Positions 23,936-35,600 of a stretch of 64,000 nucleotides of DNA are shown one piece after another. Both the position numbers and the translations under genes were made by a program. The DNA lies in contig NW_026942982.1 in the NCBI RefSeq assembly GCF_024139115.2, positions 372,001 to 436,000 on the forward strand, in the 5' to 3' direction. The stretch's first letter is position 1; every line of letters starts with the position of its first letter. Source of the DNA: Armigeres subalbatus (taxonomy: Eukaryota > Arthropoda > Insecta > Diptera > Culicidae). Below the pieces are notes generated by a model that ran no database searches, was not told where the DNA came from, and saw nothing but the letters and a program-made list of their open reading frames with translations.

Positions 23936-24265
23936 AAAATTTTATAAATAGAATTTTAAACTTCAAATACTATCATCAATAAGAAATCTATAAATGTAAC
24001 ATTTGCTTGAGTAAACAAGCAGGGCTTAATAGTTAGTAACAAAGCCATTCTAATTATGTATTTAATTAGTATTTTTTTCCCAGAAGTTTTGAAAAAACAA
24101 ATTGCTAATAATTCTACACAGCATGGAAGTTGTCGTTTCCAATATCTATACTATTATCAAACTCCATAGATCCAAAAGTTAAAAAGTTAAATGTAAATAC
24201 GCTACGTTTATACAAGTCCTACGTCTACTCACTTGATTTATATTTGGAAACATTACCCATTGCTC
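23936..24265 (+). repeat. Dispersed repeat, inverted relative to 55718-56046
   Basis: The block runs from TTTTATAAATAGAATTTT to GGAAACATTACCCATTG. It is found reverse-complemented at 55718-56046 with scattered differences. No gene is seen. The next block (24275 onward) is in direct orientation in both places, so one copy underwent a local inversion or the block is an independent mobile unit. Confidence 0.78.
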
Positions 24266-24552
24266 GTTTTATTCTGTGGAATCAGAACTGTTATAGTATG
24301 ACCATGTTTTAATGTACGTGTCGTTTAGTACCAAGCACAACTTAACATATTGTCAGTCATATGACATGACTCGTACCCATCCCGGGATCATGTGGATTAT
24401 GAAACCAATCACTTTTCGTGGATATGCAGACCAAATATCTCCTAATTATCTTCTTCTCCGGCATCCACCACCGCTTTGCCCTCGCTGCCTCCAGTTATCA
24501 TCGGCCTCTAGCCGTTTCGGTCGGGTACGACAAACGTCATGATTATTCAACA

Positions 24553-25535
24553 CGCTCTTTCTCGTGGGCTCGTTGCGTCGATTGCTCAAATTCGTAACTT
24601 CTTCTGAGACGTCAAATACGATAACCGAGATTTATGAATTTGGTAACACAATATCAAAATAATATAAAAAAGGCTAAATTGTAAAACTGAGTTCACCGAG
24701 AAAAAATGGCAAAGTCCAAACCGCATTCCAAACGCTGCATACGGGTGAAAATCTTTAGTGGAAAATATAGTAATTTAAAGTAGGTAAGTTTAGCCAGCAT
24801 TTGTCAGTATCTTTTATGATTTTCATAGGTACTTTTCGTTATTGTCTGCAGGTTCATTTTAAGTTCAATTAATTAAGGATTCTTCTTCAATGGCTCTACA
24901 TTCCTACTGGAAATTGGCCTGCATTTCAACTTTGTGTTGAAGCAGTCATCTCTGCTTATGGGGTAAGTTTCTGACATGTGTTAAATATATATTCATCAAT
25001 GATATTAAAATGATTATTTCTTCTAATTCTGATTTGAAGAGTTATTTCGGAACTTTCCGGTTGGCGACTTAGTGAAATTTAAAGGAAATTTCTGGACTTG
25101 ACGATCGGGATAATCCAGTGTTACTGAAGGACGCCGACCTAGACTGGTGCAGGCGTGACAATGAGCAGGACTGGAACCTGAAATAGCATCCTCATAACTC
25201 TGAAAACTCCGAGGAAAACTCCTTGCCGAGTTTCATTCTAAATTATTGTAATTTGTAATTTATGTATGTATTGACTGTGATAAACATGTAAATAAATCGT
25301 TTTTTATTTTTATTTTACTGTTCCTTAATAAAATGATGAAAATAGTTTTTTTTTTGGTTTGACAAACTCAATTTCATAAATATTAGATTTTATGAAATTG
25401 AGTAGATATAACTCAAAATAAAATATCTGACACCATGTTTCAAAATTGAGTTCAAGGCCATGAACTCAATTTTGTCTTGGCTCAATTTTCCGATTTTGAG
25501 TTAATCTGTTAAATTTGAGTTGAAATACAGACGAG
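24553..25535. mobile_element. Insertion present only in duplicated copy 1
   Basis: In copy 2 the flanks ATGATTATTCAA and AACATAGA are adjacent (57110-57130). In copy 1 they are separated by about 980 bp that begin CACGCTC and end GAGCGTG, a short TIR. Inside, 24877-24960 resembles the 3' part of a tRNA-SINE. AATAAA occurs at 25292. A hairpin (CTCAATTTCATAAA / TTTTATGAAATTGAG) lies at 25367-25402, and a palindrome (AATTGAGTTCA / TGAACTCAATT) near 25443-25472. No transposase is seen. Confidence 0.55.
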
Positions 25536-25964
25536 CGTGAAACATAGAGATGACACCAGATCAGACATTTCTCCACCAACTCATTGTTCGACTGTCACTG
25601 AATGTGCTTACTGTGCAAGAAGAAACATTATTAGTATTGTTTATATTGTTTACCGTACTGAAAGTGCCTCTCGTGGATGAAATCGGATTCAGTTCTATAT
25701 GAAAAACTACTTTACTCATTTAAAATTTGTTCAGATTTCAAGATAATTTATCAATTTGTAGAACGTATAAATATTCAATGACTAATATTCAATCAGATAT
25801 TGACAGGCAAGAACCGACTATGAATGTGTCTGGAAGGAGGCTGACCAGTGAAGAAGAGGTGCACGTCGCAAAATTTTTCGTTATTTTACACTCTGCGATT
25901 GCATCCATCACCAACTGACACCAGTGCAACCGACCATCATCAAGCACAGAATGACAAAAAATGC

Positions 25965-26110
25965 GCCCACTTCTTTCGCCTGTTCGCAGACCCCACCGGT
26001 AGTTCTACCGCTGGTGACCCGCATGCTGTCTTTGTGTAAGTAAACAGCGAACGAACGAACGAAACCAATGCGCGAGCAAAAAGCACGTCAGTACGCGCTG
26101 TCTGAAATTA
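25965..26110 (-). repeat. Jockey-type 5' leader fragment
   Basis: GTAAACAGCGAACGAACGA, then GCGCGAGCAAAAAGCACGTCA, match the 5' end of the Jockey copy at 16455-16530 and a second copy at 57600-57695. On the minus strand this is leader sequence without a following gag. Confidence 0.6.
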
Positions 26111-26589
26111 TAATGACTCGCACACGGAAGGCACTGCTTCTTTTATACACAAATAAAATCTTCCGGTAGACCCGAAGGCCCGTGACATACCGCATTCTGA
26201 TGTCCGTGTTAGGAATGCACGGGATTGGTTTCATATGATTTTTTTACTGGCTTTGAAAAGAATGAATTATTGGCAGTGGCTGATTTTCTACTCGCCGCTA
26301 CCACATCCAGGCGCTATAGTATATGCGTAAAATAGCCAGCAGGAGTTATCCGCCAGAAATTTGTATGGCGAATGACATCTAATGCGGGTTTTTCTCAAAA
26401 ATTAAAGACTTTTCACGCGAAAAACTATTTGGTACCGGTTAAGTAGAAGGTGTCACATCACACATACCAAATATTTTTTCGATGAAGATCTTAATTTTGA
26501 AATCAGGCTAGATGCCTTTCATATACTATTCAGAAAGTTAACTCTAGTGTTGCTTAACTGTAAGCACGCTCAAAAGCAGGCGATTCATT

Positions 26590-27545
26590 GAAATTTTAAT
26601 AGTTTATCGTTAATAATCTCAAGTTCAATGAAATAGGCAAAATGGTGGAAGTGTCCCAGTCAATTGATATATAAATCTTAAAAAATCCAATCGAAAGATA
26701 AAGGCGCTAGTAGCGTTCAAATCTTCCCTTCCATCGTAACGCTCTCGATTTCCAAAAATATAAATGACACCAGTATAGTAAAGAAAGACGTAAGGTCCTA
26801 CGTCAAAATATCGAGAAAATTCGTTGACGGTGACTGATGAATCGGGATTGTTCGTGTAGTGCATGGTTGTAGTCTGTGGTTCCGGTAAAACAGACGTTGA
26901 CGAAGTAGTCTCAGGTGCATATAGATTTAACTGCGACAGTGAGTGCTGGACAATCGATGTGATCCGTGAGCGGCTTCCCAGCAAACGTAGCTTGAGCGGC
27001 GATCCGTCTAAACTCCTAGTGGTTCGATGCTGAAAATCAACCGGCACGCTCCTCGTGCAATTAGCAAGTTCGTCGGATCTGCACGCCACCTTAGGGATCG
27101 AAGAGCGTATCTTAGGAAACTTCCGTTGAACGGCTTCGATTCTAGCGATCCATGTGGTCTGGAAGGGCACCAAACAGTGATTCCAGTATTGATCGCACAA
27201 AGGGAACAGTACAGTAGTCTAAAGCATAACGGATCACGGAATTCACCGGCATTTGAAAATAAAACCCAATTGATTAGCTCGAGGCTACAATGTCATCGTA
27301 GTGAGGTCTGTATGTCAGTCCGCTATCAGGATAACGCCAAGATCCTTAATGTGCTGAACGCGAGTGAGCGATCGTCAGACAGGACATAGTCGAAGATGAT
27401 TGGTGCGTTTTTTCCGGTATGAAATGATGCATTTTCAATGCTTAAGTCCATGAGATTTGAGCACCAAAATAACATATTTTGCAGTTCGTTGCAGTCCTGT
27501 CAGGTTTTATAACGTAATAGATTTTTGAATCGTCTGCGTAGAAGA
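26590..27545 (-). pseudogene. LINE reverse transcriptase C-terminal half (Jockey/I/CR1-like)
   Basis: Minus-strand frames read DLSIENASFH, then PIIFDYVLSDD with the KDLGVIL motif of LINE RTs near 27335, then ARIEAVQRKFPKIRSSIP and LSQLNLYAPET. These are thumb and C-terminal landmarks of Jockey-superfamily RTs. The 191-codon frame at 26625-27200 is part of this and not a host gene. Several frameshifts and stops are present. The 5' half is missing at the junction with the RTE fragment at 27546. The last 220 bases recur at 59379-59600. Confidence 0.7.
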
Positions 27546-28845
27546 GGCTGGCCTTGTGACAACAACATGAAAATATCAGATGGAACAGTTGTGCTTTATC
27601 AAGAAACACAGAAGTTCTATCTGAAGCTCAACGCATCTGAAAAGGCTTCGTGCCGCCAAAATGCAACAGCACAGCCGAAATGCACAGGGATAAGGATGGG
27701 AAGCATCTTGACGGACGAACGTGTGGTGATCAGGTGGTGGAAAACAGCACTACGAACATTAAATGCGGCTGGTACAGGCAGTGAAGGCAGCCCGGAGGAG
27801 ATGACTACGTCAGTTCTGACGGACGATGGAAGCCAACCATTCCCACCTTGAGGGAAGTTGAAGGATGCGATCCAACGGCTAAAGACCAATAAAAGCAGCT
27901 GGTAAGAGATGGTTTCGGGCTGAGCTCAACAAGATGGGCCCGTTAAAGCGGCCACTTGCCTGCACAAACTGATGGCAAATAACGCCGCCATCATTGCTTT
28001 GAAATGTGGTTCATCTTCGATTTTGGAACATGGCAGACCTACTGGTGGAAGTCCAAGCTTTACTGGTAACAAGCATGAGACGGAACAGCGGCGCATGCTT
28101 TTTGTCGTTTTCTTTACCTTAGGTACGCAGGCCTTCCCTTTCGTCGGTTGTTAGTACTGTTGATACGTGGAGTTGATTTTGAAAACGGTAATTTGTTCTA
28201 TGTTGTCTATCTGTTTTAGTGCTGATAGTCAGAATCTGAAACTGAACAGCTACTGGAGGAGTGGGAAGAGGGTTATATGCCCCATCTACAAGAAGGCGAC
28301 AAGCTAGAGTGTGAGAACTTTCGAGCGATCACCATCCTTAATACCGCCTACAAAGTGATATCCCAGATCATCTTCCGTCGTCTGTCCTGCATTGATAGAA
28401 AGTTATCAAGCCGGCTTCTTTGACGGTCAAAGCAAATAACGGACCAGATCTTTTACTGTACAGCAAATCCTTCTAAAATGCCGTGAATACCAAGTCCCAA
28501 CACCATCTGTTCATTGATTTCAAGGTGGCATTCGACAGTAGACCGCGTAGAGCTATGGAGGAGTATGAACAGAACAGCTTGCCTGAGAGCTTACCAGATC
28601 AAGCCAAACGATTGGATGATGTGTAAAACTGTGTAAATATTTCGGGCAGGTACTCCAGTTCGTTCGAATCGCGCCGAGGACTAATACAAGGTGATGGACT
28701 TTCGCGTCTGTTGTTCAACATTGCGCTAGAGGTGTCAATACTGCGGAGATCCGGGTGTAATGGCCAACAGCTCCAGTCAATTTATTTGATTTGCGGATGA
28801 CATAGACGTGTCAATGAACATTTTACCAAAGTGGTAGAACTGTAC
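27546..28845 (+). pseudogene. RTE-type LINE reverse transcriptase, copy A
   Basis: Broken plus-strand frames match copy B at 40886-42417 over the RT. Shared landmarks include KAATCLHKLI, ECENFRAITILN, AYKVISQIIFRRLS, LFIDFKVAFDS, GDGLSCLLFNIALE and FADDID. A 245-bp segment at about 27971-28215 is absent from copy B. The 3' part after GAACTGTACAC is lost at the TIR element that starts at 28845. I place it in the RTE clade (JAM1-like in mosquitoes) with moderate certainty. Confidence 0.75.
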
Positions 28846-29140
28846 ACTGGGGCAGTTCAAATTTAAAAAATGTTCGAAATTACAACTCCCATATGTCTAT
28901 TAGCATCATGTTGATAATATAGCAGTCCTTGCAAAATTTCAGAGCAATTCGGTGGCCATTTAGGGTGGCGCAGAAGTAAATTTATGTTTATATGAAGTGT
29001 ATGGGAAAAACTTAAAATTATTCAAATCTCCCTACAACTCTTAAATCGCGATGAATTCAAATAAACATCCCCAACCTCCATTTTGGAATCTATATGAGCC
29101 CAACCAGTGGTAACTCATTAATTTTGATTTATATTTTTTT
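28845..29140 (+). repeat. Left arm of an interrupted TIR element
   Basis: ACTGGGGCAGTTCAAA, then GGCCATTTAGGGTGGCGCAG, GTATGGGAAAA and GATGAATTCAAATAAACATC, recur reverse-complemented at 34800-35107. GTAC flanks both outer ends. The space between the arms is filled by a CR1 LINE with its own insertions, so the LINE landed in the loop of this palindromic element. Confidence 0.75.
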
Positions 29141-29632
29141 GATTCATATTTACAAATTTTCCTTCGAAAAACCAGCACCGGAGGTTTGCCACTCACCAGT
29201 TATAACGAGATAGTCATTAACGAACAAGCTAGTACCAACTCCCCGCAACACGCAATTTTGCCTTCGCTATTTCTCACCTTCCATCAATCATCGTAGAACA
29301 CCACCTCAAACGTTTACGGTATACTACCAAAACGTACACGGTCTCTGTACCAAAACACTCGGTGATCTGTCTTTGGCTTTGTTAATGATGACTACGACGA
29401 CATTGCTGCTCTCATGAAACGGCTCCCACGATAGCATCAAAGATATGAGCTCACAGACAATTACGATACATCGTTGTGATAGATGAAAGCACTAGCGGCT
29501 GTCTGCGCGGCGGTGGAGTGTGATCGGCGTGAAATGGGATAAAAAATATGCCTGTTAGCGTTGCTGGATGTGACAACTAGAGCAAACTATCGTTCGTATA
29601 TCTTTTCCTGACCTCGACTTATTCGTTTGCAC

Positions 29633-32210
29633 TAAGCATATGCGGTATTTCGAAAAATTTCGTTTCAAGTGGTTCGAAACGAAATTCCGCGGAATTTCGC
29701 GGAATTTTAGCATGGCGAAATCTGATTTCTTGATTTCGTTTCGTTTCGTAAAATTACAAAAATTTCGCTAGAAAAAACTACCCCAAACGAAATTTAACGA
29801 ATTCCATGAACTTCGAATCAAATTTAAATTTAAACCTGCCTCGTACGGTCTTGTATTATCATAAACTTGTTATACAAAATTTGTCTATCAACACCACATA
29901 ATCTCTTTCTTAGTCGACAAATACGTAATTAATTTTCTTCATAAAACGTCTTCAGTGTTTTGATAATAATGTCTAACAGAAACGAAGTATCTTTAAGTAT
30001 TCTATCCTTTTTCTCAAAAGTGATCCGACTCAATATTCAAGACGTCTGGCTCAGATTGTAAATGTAATTGAATATAAATCAGATCAGTATTACTTGTCAA
30101 AACCTAGAAATAGCACGCGGACTCCTAGGGCCCTTAGGAAGTTTTTATGAGAGCGCCTCTTTCACATTGATTTTGCGTTGGATTTATTTGAAACACGGTT
30201 CGTTTCGATTTTTCAGAAAAAAAACTTTATTTTTAAATAAACATTTAGTCGCATACCAGGTGGCTTCATGTGAATTACCTACTAACCAACGATACCTTTC
30301 CCGCAGCGCTCAAAGTTACCAGAGCATCCCTGATCTCTTCTAACTATGAAAGTCAAACTAACTTTCTCTCCTAATAACCAGTTCATTTGAGATGATTGTA
30401 TAAGACTGTGGGTCTTCAGGCCTCATATAAAATGTCGAATTTGGAAGGAAGCGTGAAAGCTTTTGGTGCAACGTTTACAGCATAAGAAAGGAAGGTATTT
30501 CTTTAATACCTGGCAAACTGCTGGCGTAAAAATATTGCGATCACATTTCTGAAATACAATCTGAAATACATATCTATATGCATTTATAAAGATGCAAATG
30601 ATTAGTCCTAATAGGCAAATGTATACTATTAACACCGCTCTCTATCTACCCCGTTTACGCCTGGTAGGTATTTTTTTTTTTAACGAGGGTGGCACCAGTT
30701 GTCTACCAAGCCGGAAGCAACCGGCCAGAAACATCAACCTCCCGACACTCCTGCCAGTCGCCCGGACTTTTCGTGTCCCCCTACCCTACTGAGGTGCCGC
30801 AAGGGTATCCGCCCCCGACATTCCTGCCAGGCCTAAGCGAGACTTCCGTCCCTGGCAGCCGGATCACCTACTGCCCTAAGCAGTCACTCTGATCACACAT
30901 TACCGTACAGAGTCTAACACACTCCTCATACATTCAGTCCCTTTTCCTTTTTCCTTGTGCACCACTATCTTGACATTCAGTCTCTCACTCCAGTGGGGGT
31001 TGTAATACCCCCAACTCCCATTATATCCACTCTGTGCATCCTGTGCATCTGTTGGAAAACATTGGAACACCCGGCACATCACGCGTGCCTAACACTCACC
31101 TACCCTGGGCTCTGATACCACCAACGGGATACAAAGACAGATACTTTGCAGGCAATACCAACCTATTGATTTATCAGAAGCCCAGATAGTCCTCAATCAG
31201 TAATTGTAGTCCCCATCCTGCAACGAGGTGGCACCACTTACCTTACATGTCTCCAATTTCTGAGGTGCAGCAGAAGCATCAACCTCCCAGCACTCCCTGA
31301 CAGTCATAGCCTTGAGACTTTCGTGTCCCCTACTTCTGAGGTGCCAAGAGTATCCTTTTGACACTCCTGCCAGGCCTCACCAGACTTCAGTCTGTACTAC
31401 CATTATGCGAGTCTTACTTGTGCTCACCCATACACTCGGTCTCTCACTCTGTGGGGGTATTACAGTATTACCCCAACTCCCATAGCCGGTTACACCGCTA
31501 CGCACTACTTGGCTATCATATCCCAGCAACAGGTAACGCCTGGTAGATGTGGATATATAAATGGTATCACACTAGATCAAAAACAAAATCTTTGCATTAA
31601 TTTTCTAGTTTTGAGTTAGCTCAATACCATAAAACGACGCTGATAAGACAAGATGAAGTATGCTTCAGCATAATTACATTACTCTTCGACATTTGAAGAG
31701 AGACCAGAGTATTACATTACTCTTGGGTGAAATAATTTTTTTTGTACAGAAATTGAATCCAAACACAAACAAATCTCACAATTTTTAAATTTTTTTATAA
31801 CCTACAGATATAAACCCGAACTGATATAAAAATGATCAGATTGAGGTACACTCACGATTACTGGGTACCTTATCGTCAATTGTATATAAATAGAATGCGG
31901 CAATTCATCACAGACTGCTTCTTTTGTTACTATATAACTCTATTGGTCGCAAAAGAAGTTATTGATTTATTCGAAAAATAGAGATAAGAATTGCGCACGC
32001 AATGTAAAACCAATTCAATAAAAATCCGCGGAAAAAAAATAAAATTTCGTTTCGTTTCGTAAATTTCGAATTAAATATGGACCTTGATTTCGTATCGTTT
32101 TGAAGTTTCGAAAATGAATCTATGTTCGTTTCGTTCGTTTCAATCAACATTGAAATTTTTAATTTCGTTTCATTCATTCGTCAGGAAAAGTGTGTTATCG
32201 CATACCCTTA
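29633..32210. mobile_element. hAT-like non-autonomous DNA transposon
   Basis: An exact 8-bp duplication (GTTTGCAC at 29625-29632 and 32211-32218) flanks termini TAAGCATATGCGGTA and the inverted TATCGCATACCCTTA. Eight-bp duplications are diagnostic of hAT elements. The sub-terminal zones are packed with TTTCGTTTCG and GAAATTTCG words at both ends. No transposase frame is found in 2.6 kb. It splits the CR1 endonuclease. It contains a LINE 3' end at 30668-31535. Confidence 0.85.
30668..31535 (-). mobile_element. LINE 3' UTR fragment with internal duplication
   Basis: An 11-bp duplication (ACGCCTGGTAG at 30657-30667 and 31536-31546) bounds it. A short poly-A tail is seen as T at 30671-30682. Two diverged copies of the same UTR unit lie in tandem: GAGG.TGGCACCA at about 30685 and 31219, with CTGCCAGGCCT and CTCTCACTC shared. 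It resembles the UTR at 6433-6967 in style. It is the innermost layer of the nest. Confidence 0.8.
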
Positions 32211-32212
32211 GT

Positions 32213-34650
32213 TTGCACAGTATATCAACAATAGTGAGGCGCTCCTGCGAACAACGTTCTATTTGCGTCAAACGCTGCTCGATCTGGCCAGTGATCAAGG
32301 CCTCGTTTTGATAATTGGCGATTATAATCTACCCATTATGTTGGATGCACGACGAAGAAATAGATTTTTATTGCCAGTAAACGCCTGCTCTGAACAGAAA
32401 TCACCTTGTGGAAACTGTCATTAGCTGCGGGCTTCGTCAATTTCTGCAATGAATGGGCGACTCCTTGATCTGACATTCGTCAACGAAAAAAACTTTTCAG
32501 GTTACTCGACCACCGTTGCCATTGCTCGTCGATAATCATCACAAGCCTTTAGTGTTGACATTTGCAATCCCAGATAAAGTGTAACGATGATTGGGTCAGA
32601 AGATTCCCTTTAGATTTTGATTTTCGTCAATCTGACTTTTTATTGCTGAATGAATTAATTTCTGCCGTTTGCTGGGACGAATGCCTCTATAGGTGCAATA
32701 TTAACGAGGCCGTAACAAATTTCTACCAACAGGTGTTCTCATTGTCCGAGATGTAGTCCCCGACGAAACAACGATGCCACCTATGAGGAAAAGACAGCCT
32801 TGGTGGAACGAGGCTACAGCATCTCCGTAACCGTTTGCGTAAAGAAGCTGGGAAGCGATATTTCTGTTCGAGGGATGAACAACGCAAAGTTGAGCTGCGT
32901 GACATGAGAGCAAATACAACTCTTTGCATGCGCAATACTTTTGGCAATATATTCATCGCACGGAAAACTTCGGCAGATCAACGTTAATTTGGTCGTTCGT
33001 AAGAATCGTAAACAGACAGGCGGAATCCCTCAAGGAATTAGTTACCACGAAGCTATTGCTGAAACAACCCTCGAATCAGCTAATTTGTTCTCGTCGTTCT
33101 TTCGAAGCGTGTTAAGTAATAACCGATCACCTTCGTCTGAAGAGTGCTTGAGCAGTTTGCCTCGATACGAATTGAGTATACCGCCATTCAACTTTTCTCC
33201 GGAGGATTTGTCCAGCAAACTCCGAGTATCGTGACTCAAGATGCGGACCCGATCGTCTACCGCTTTTCATCAAGAACTGTGCCGATTCACTTACTCTACC
33301 TGCGACTATTCTCTTTAATCGTTCTAACTGACGGAAGGTATATTTCTAGTGCGGCAAATCTGCTGACATCACTCCCGTACATAAAGCTGGTGGTTGCACA
33401 ACGTCAAGAACTTACCGTGGAATCTCTATTTTGAGCTGTCTACCGAAGGTTTTGAAAGCCTGCTTATCACGATGCGCTTTACCCCCAAGTGCATCATATT
33501 ATTTCGGAATTTCAACATGGATTCGTGAAGAAACGTTTCTACCTACCAACCTGTTGACGCCGTGACTTCATTGGTGAAATCAGCGATGGCGACGGCAAAA
33601 TGATACCATTATATTGATTTTGCCAAAGCATTTGATAGAATGCCTCACTCTTTGGCAGTGAAAAGCTGGACAAAATGGGTCTACCTATGCTGGTTGACAG
33701 GCTGGAATTGCTTTCGTATCTTATGGAACGTAGCGCTTGCGTACGCATTAGCGAAACTTAAGTCGGACTCTTTCCCTATCACGTCTGGTGTGCCTCAAAG
33801 GCAGTCATCTTGGCCCACACTTCTTTTTGTGTATTGTTTGTCCAACGATCTCTGCATTGCAATTAAATCCTCCAAAAGCTAATGTTTGCCGATGACTTAA
33901 AATTCTTTCGTGTAGTGTCATCAGTTTGCTGAGTGCTTATACTATCAAGCCGACATTGACACATTACTGAACTGGTGTAAGTTGAACGAAATGGAGTAAA
34001 TGTCAAATTAATAATGCGATTTCATTTTGTCGAACGAGGAATGCAACTGTTTTCAACTATACGTGTCCATCTGCCAGACATCGCCGATTAACACTGTCAA
34101 GGATCTTGAGTACTACTGGATGAAAGCTCAATTTTGCTCAGCACATTGAAGTAAGCGACTGCAAAAAGCATACCCAATGCTTGGTTTTCATAAAGCGCAA
34201 CACGCAGCAGTTCACCGACGTCCTATAGTCTGAAGTCACTCTACTGTCACTTGACGGGGCATGCCTAGATATGGTGTGTGTGGTCTGGGCACCATATCAG
34301 GCCGTTAACACCAACCGGATCGAACAAGATTCAAAGAAATTTCCTTCGTTTCGCTCTTCGCCTCCCTGCCATGGAATGATCCGTTCGTTTGCCACCATAT
34401 GAGCTATCATTGCGCCATTGGTACATCTGCCACACTGGACTGCTGGGAGGATTCTCTTGCAGCGCTTATTCGTGTTTGACATATTAAGCAGCAACTTCGA
34501 CTGCTCGGAACTGTTGAACAACATCGATCTCAACGTTCGGCTAGAAATCTCGACTTGCAGAATTCCCCATCTTCCTGTTCATCGTACTGTTTTTCGGGCA
34601 AAACAACCCTTTCAATGTTGTTGTCGTAGTTTTTAACGAAGTGTCTGCAG
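32213..34650 (+). pseudogene. CR1 pol: endonuclease part and reverse transcriptase
   Basis: The endonuclease remnant has GDYNLPIM and LLDLTFVNE (32320-32480). The RT has IDFAKAFDRMPHSLAV (33615-33660), SGVPQ (33785), FVYCLSNDLC (33825) and LFADDLKFFR (33880). The C-terminal block FVFDILSSNFDCSELLNNID (34470-34525), then IPHLPVHRTVF and CCRSF, is characteristic of CR1/T1 elements. Frames change repeatedly. The enzyme would nick and copy at the target site. Confidence 0.82.
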
Positions 34651-34799
34651 AAATTTGATTTTTAATTTGTCCAAGTTAATGTTTAGAAATACGGATTAGT
34701 GATAGTTTATCTGTCTGTGTGCAACCAGTTCGAAGCTATATGAAAAAATAAAATAATAAAAAAAAATAAAATAAAAATAAATCTGGCTACACGTTGGGG

Positions 34800-35107
34800 C
34801 TAATTACACATTTATGCCATTTGTCCATATTCACACACTGCCAATATAACCGTTCAATCCACTCAATAACTGCATGTTATCGGAGGTCTCATTTATATAA
34901 GATTCAAGGAGGTTAGGGATGTTTATTTGAATTCATCACGGATTCGACAGCGTGTGGGATACTTGAGATAAATCTTCGTTTTCCCATACAAATTTCCATA
35001 TAAACAAGAATTGACTGCGCCACCCTAAATGGCCGAGCGTAATGAGCGACATAAAAGCATTGTTGGGAAAATTGGATTGAACAACTCTCCAATTTGAGCC
35101 AGTGTAC
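34800..35107 (-). repeat. Right arm of the interrupted TIR element
   Basis: Reverse complement of 28845-29140; it shares CTGCGCCACCCTAAATGGCC and ends GAGCCAGT before GTAC. The sequence outside this arm is BEL-Pao pol, while outside the left arm it is RTE. The two flanks therefore do not match an empty site, and a deletion or recombination has occurred. Confidence 0.72.
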
Positions 35108-35600
35108 GAGATCTTCGATGTTATTTTCCGGATATGTTCCAGAAAGCTTCAAACCCTGCAGCTTTATGTTTTTGTGGATGCACCAAGCAGTCCGCTTTTG
35201 ATTATGTACATTTTGGATCATTGACAAAGGACAACCAACAGATGCGCTTTGATCGCCTCTAAGGCCAAAGTAAGCTCCATTGAAGCCATTGTTTATCCTA
35301 GACTAGAATGCAACCAGCGGTCATTGGGAAGCCGATTGGTGAAATCCACATGCAGAGATATCACTCACTCTCCATTGGTCGATAGATATTTCTGGATGAT
35401 TCTAAGACAGTTTTAGCTTGGATCAACTACATGATCGAAAATATCGTCAGTATGTAGCGGAGGCGTATTGGAGAAATATTGGATGAAACCCAACCTTTCG
35501 AGCTTGGCAACAAAGGGCGGGTGGCTAAATGCGAACTGATGCATAGGACGCTTCTTCAGCAGAACGGGCATTATAGCGCAGTTGGCAGCAGGGTCCAGCA

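Larger units (their letters stand above)
24275..26810 (+). repeat. Duplicated block, copy 1
   Basis: Direct copy of 56790-59600. Landmarks shared by both are AACTTAACATATTGTCAGTC, AATCACTTTTCGTGGATATG, GAAAGTGCCTC, TTTACTCATTTAAAA, CAACCGACCATCATCAA, ATCTTCCGGTAGACCCGAAG and TAGTAGCGTTCAAATCTTCC. Copy 1 has an extra insertion at about 24553-25535, and copy 2 has a Jockey-type unit at 57708-59241. The right part (26590-26810) is the tail of a LINE. Confidence 0.82.
29141..34785 (+). mobile_element. CR1-clade LINE (T1/Q-like), interrupted
   Basis: The endonuclease start is readable at 29290-29630 and resumes at 32213 after a hAT-like insertion. The RT occupies 32560-34650. The tail at 34744-34782 is a run of A-rich AATAAA-type repeats, as in other CR1-like elements of mosquitoes. 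Its left limit lies somewhere in 29141-29290. It sits between the inverted arms of a TIR element. It is inactive because of multiple stops and frameshifts. Confidence 0.8.

Noticed and set aside
23551..23982. 143-codon frame over the gap
   Set aside because: It includes undetermined residues and has no domain.
26625..27200. 191-codon minus-strand frame as a host gene
   Set aside because: Motifs such as RIEAVQRKF and LSQLNLYAPE are LINE RT C-terminal landmarks.
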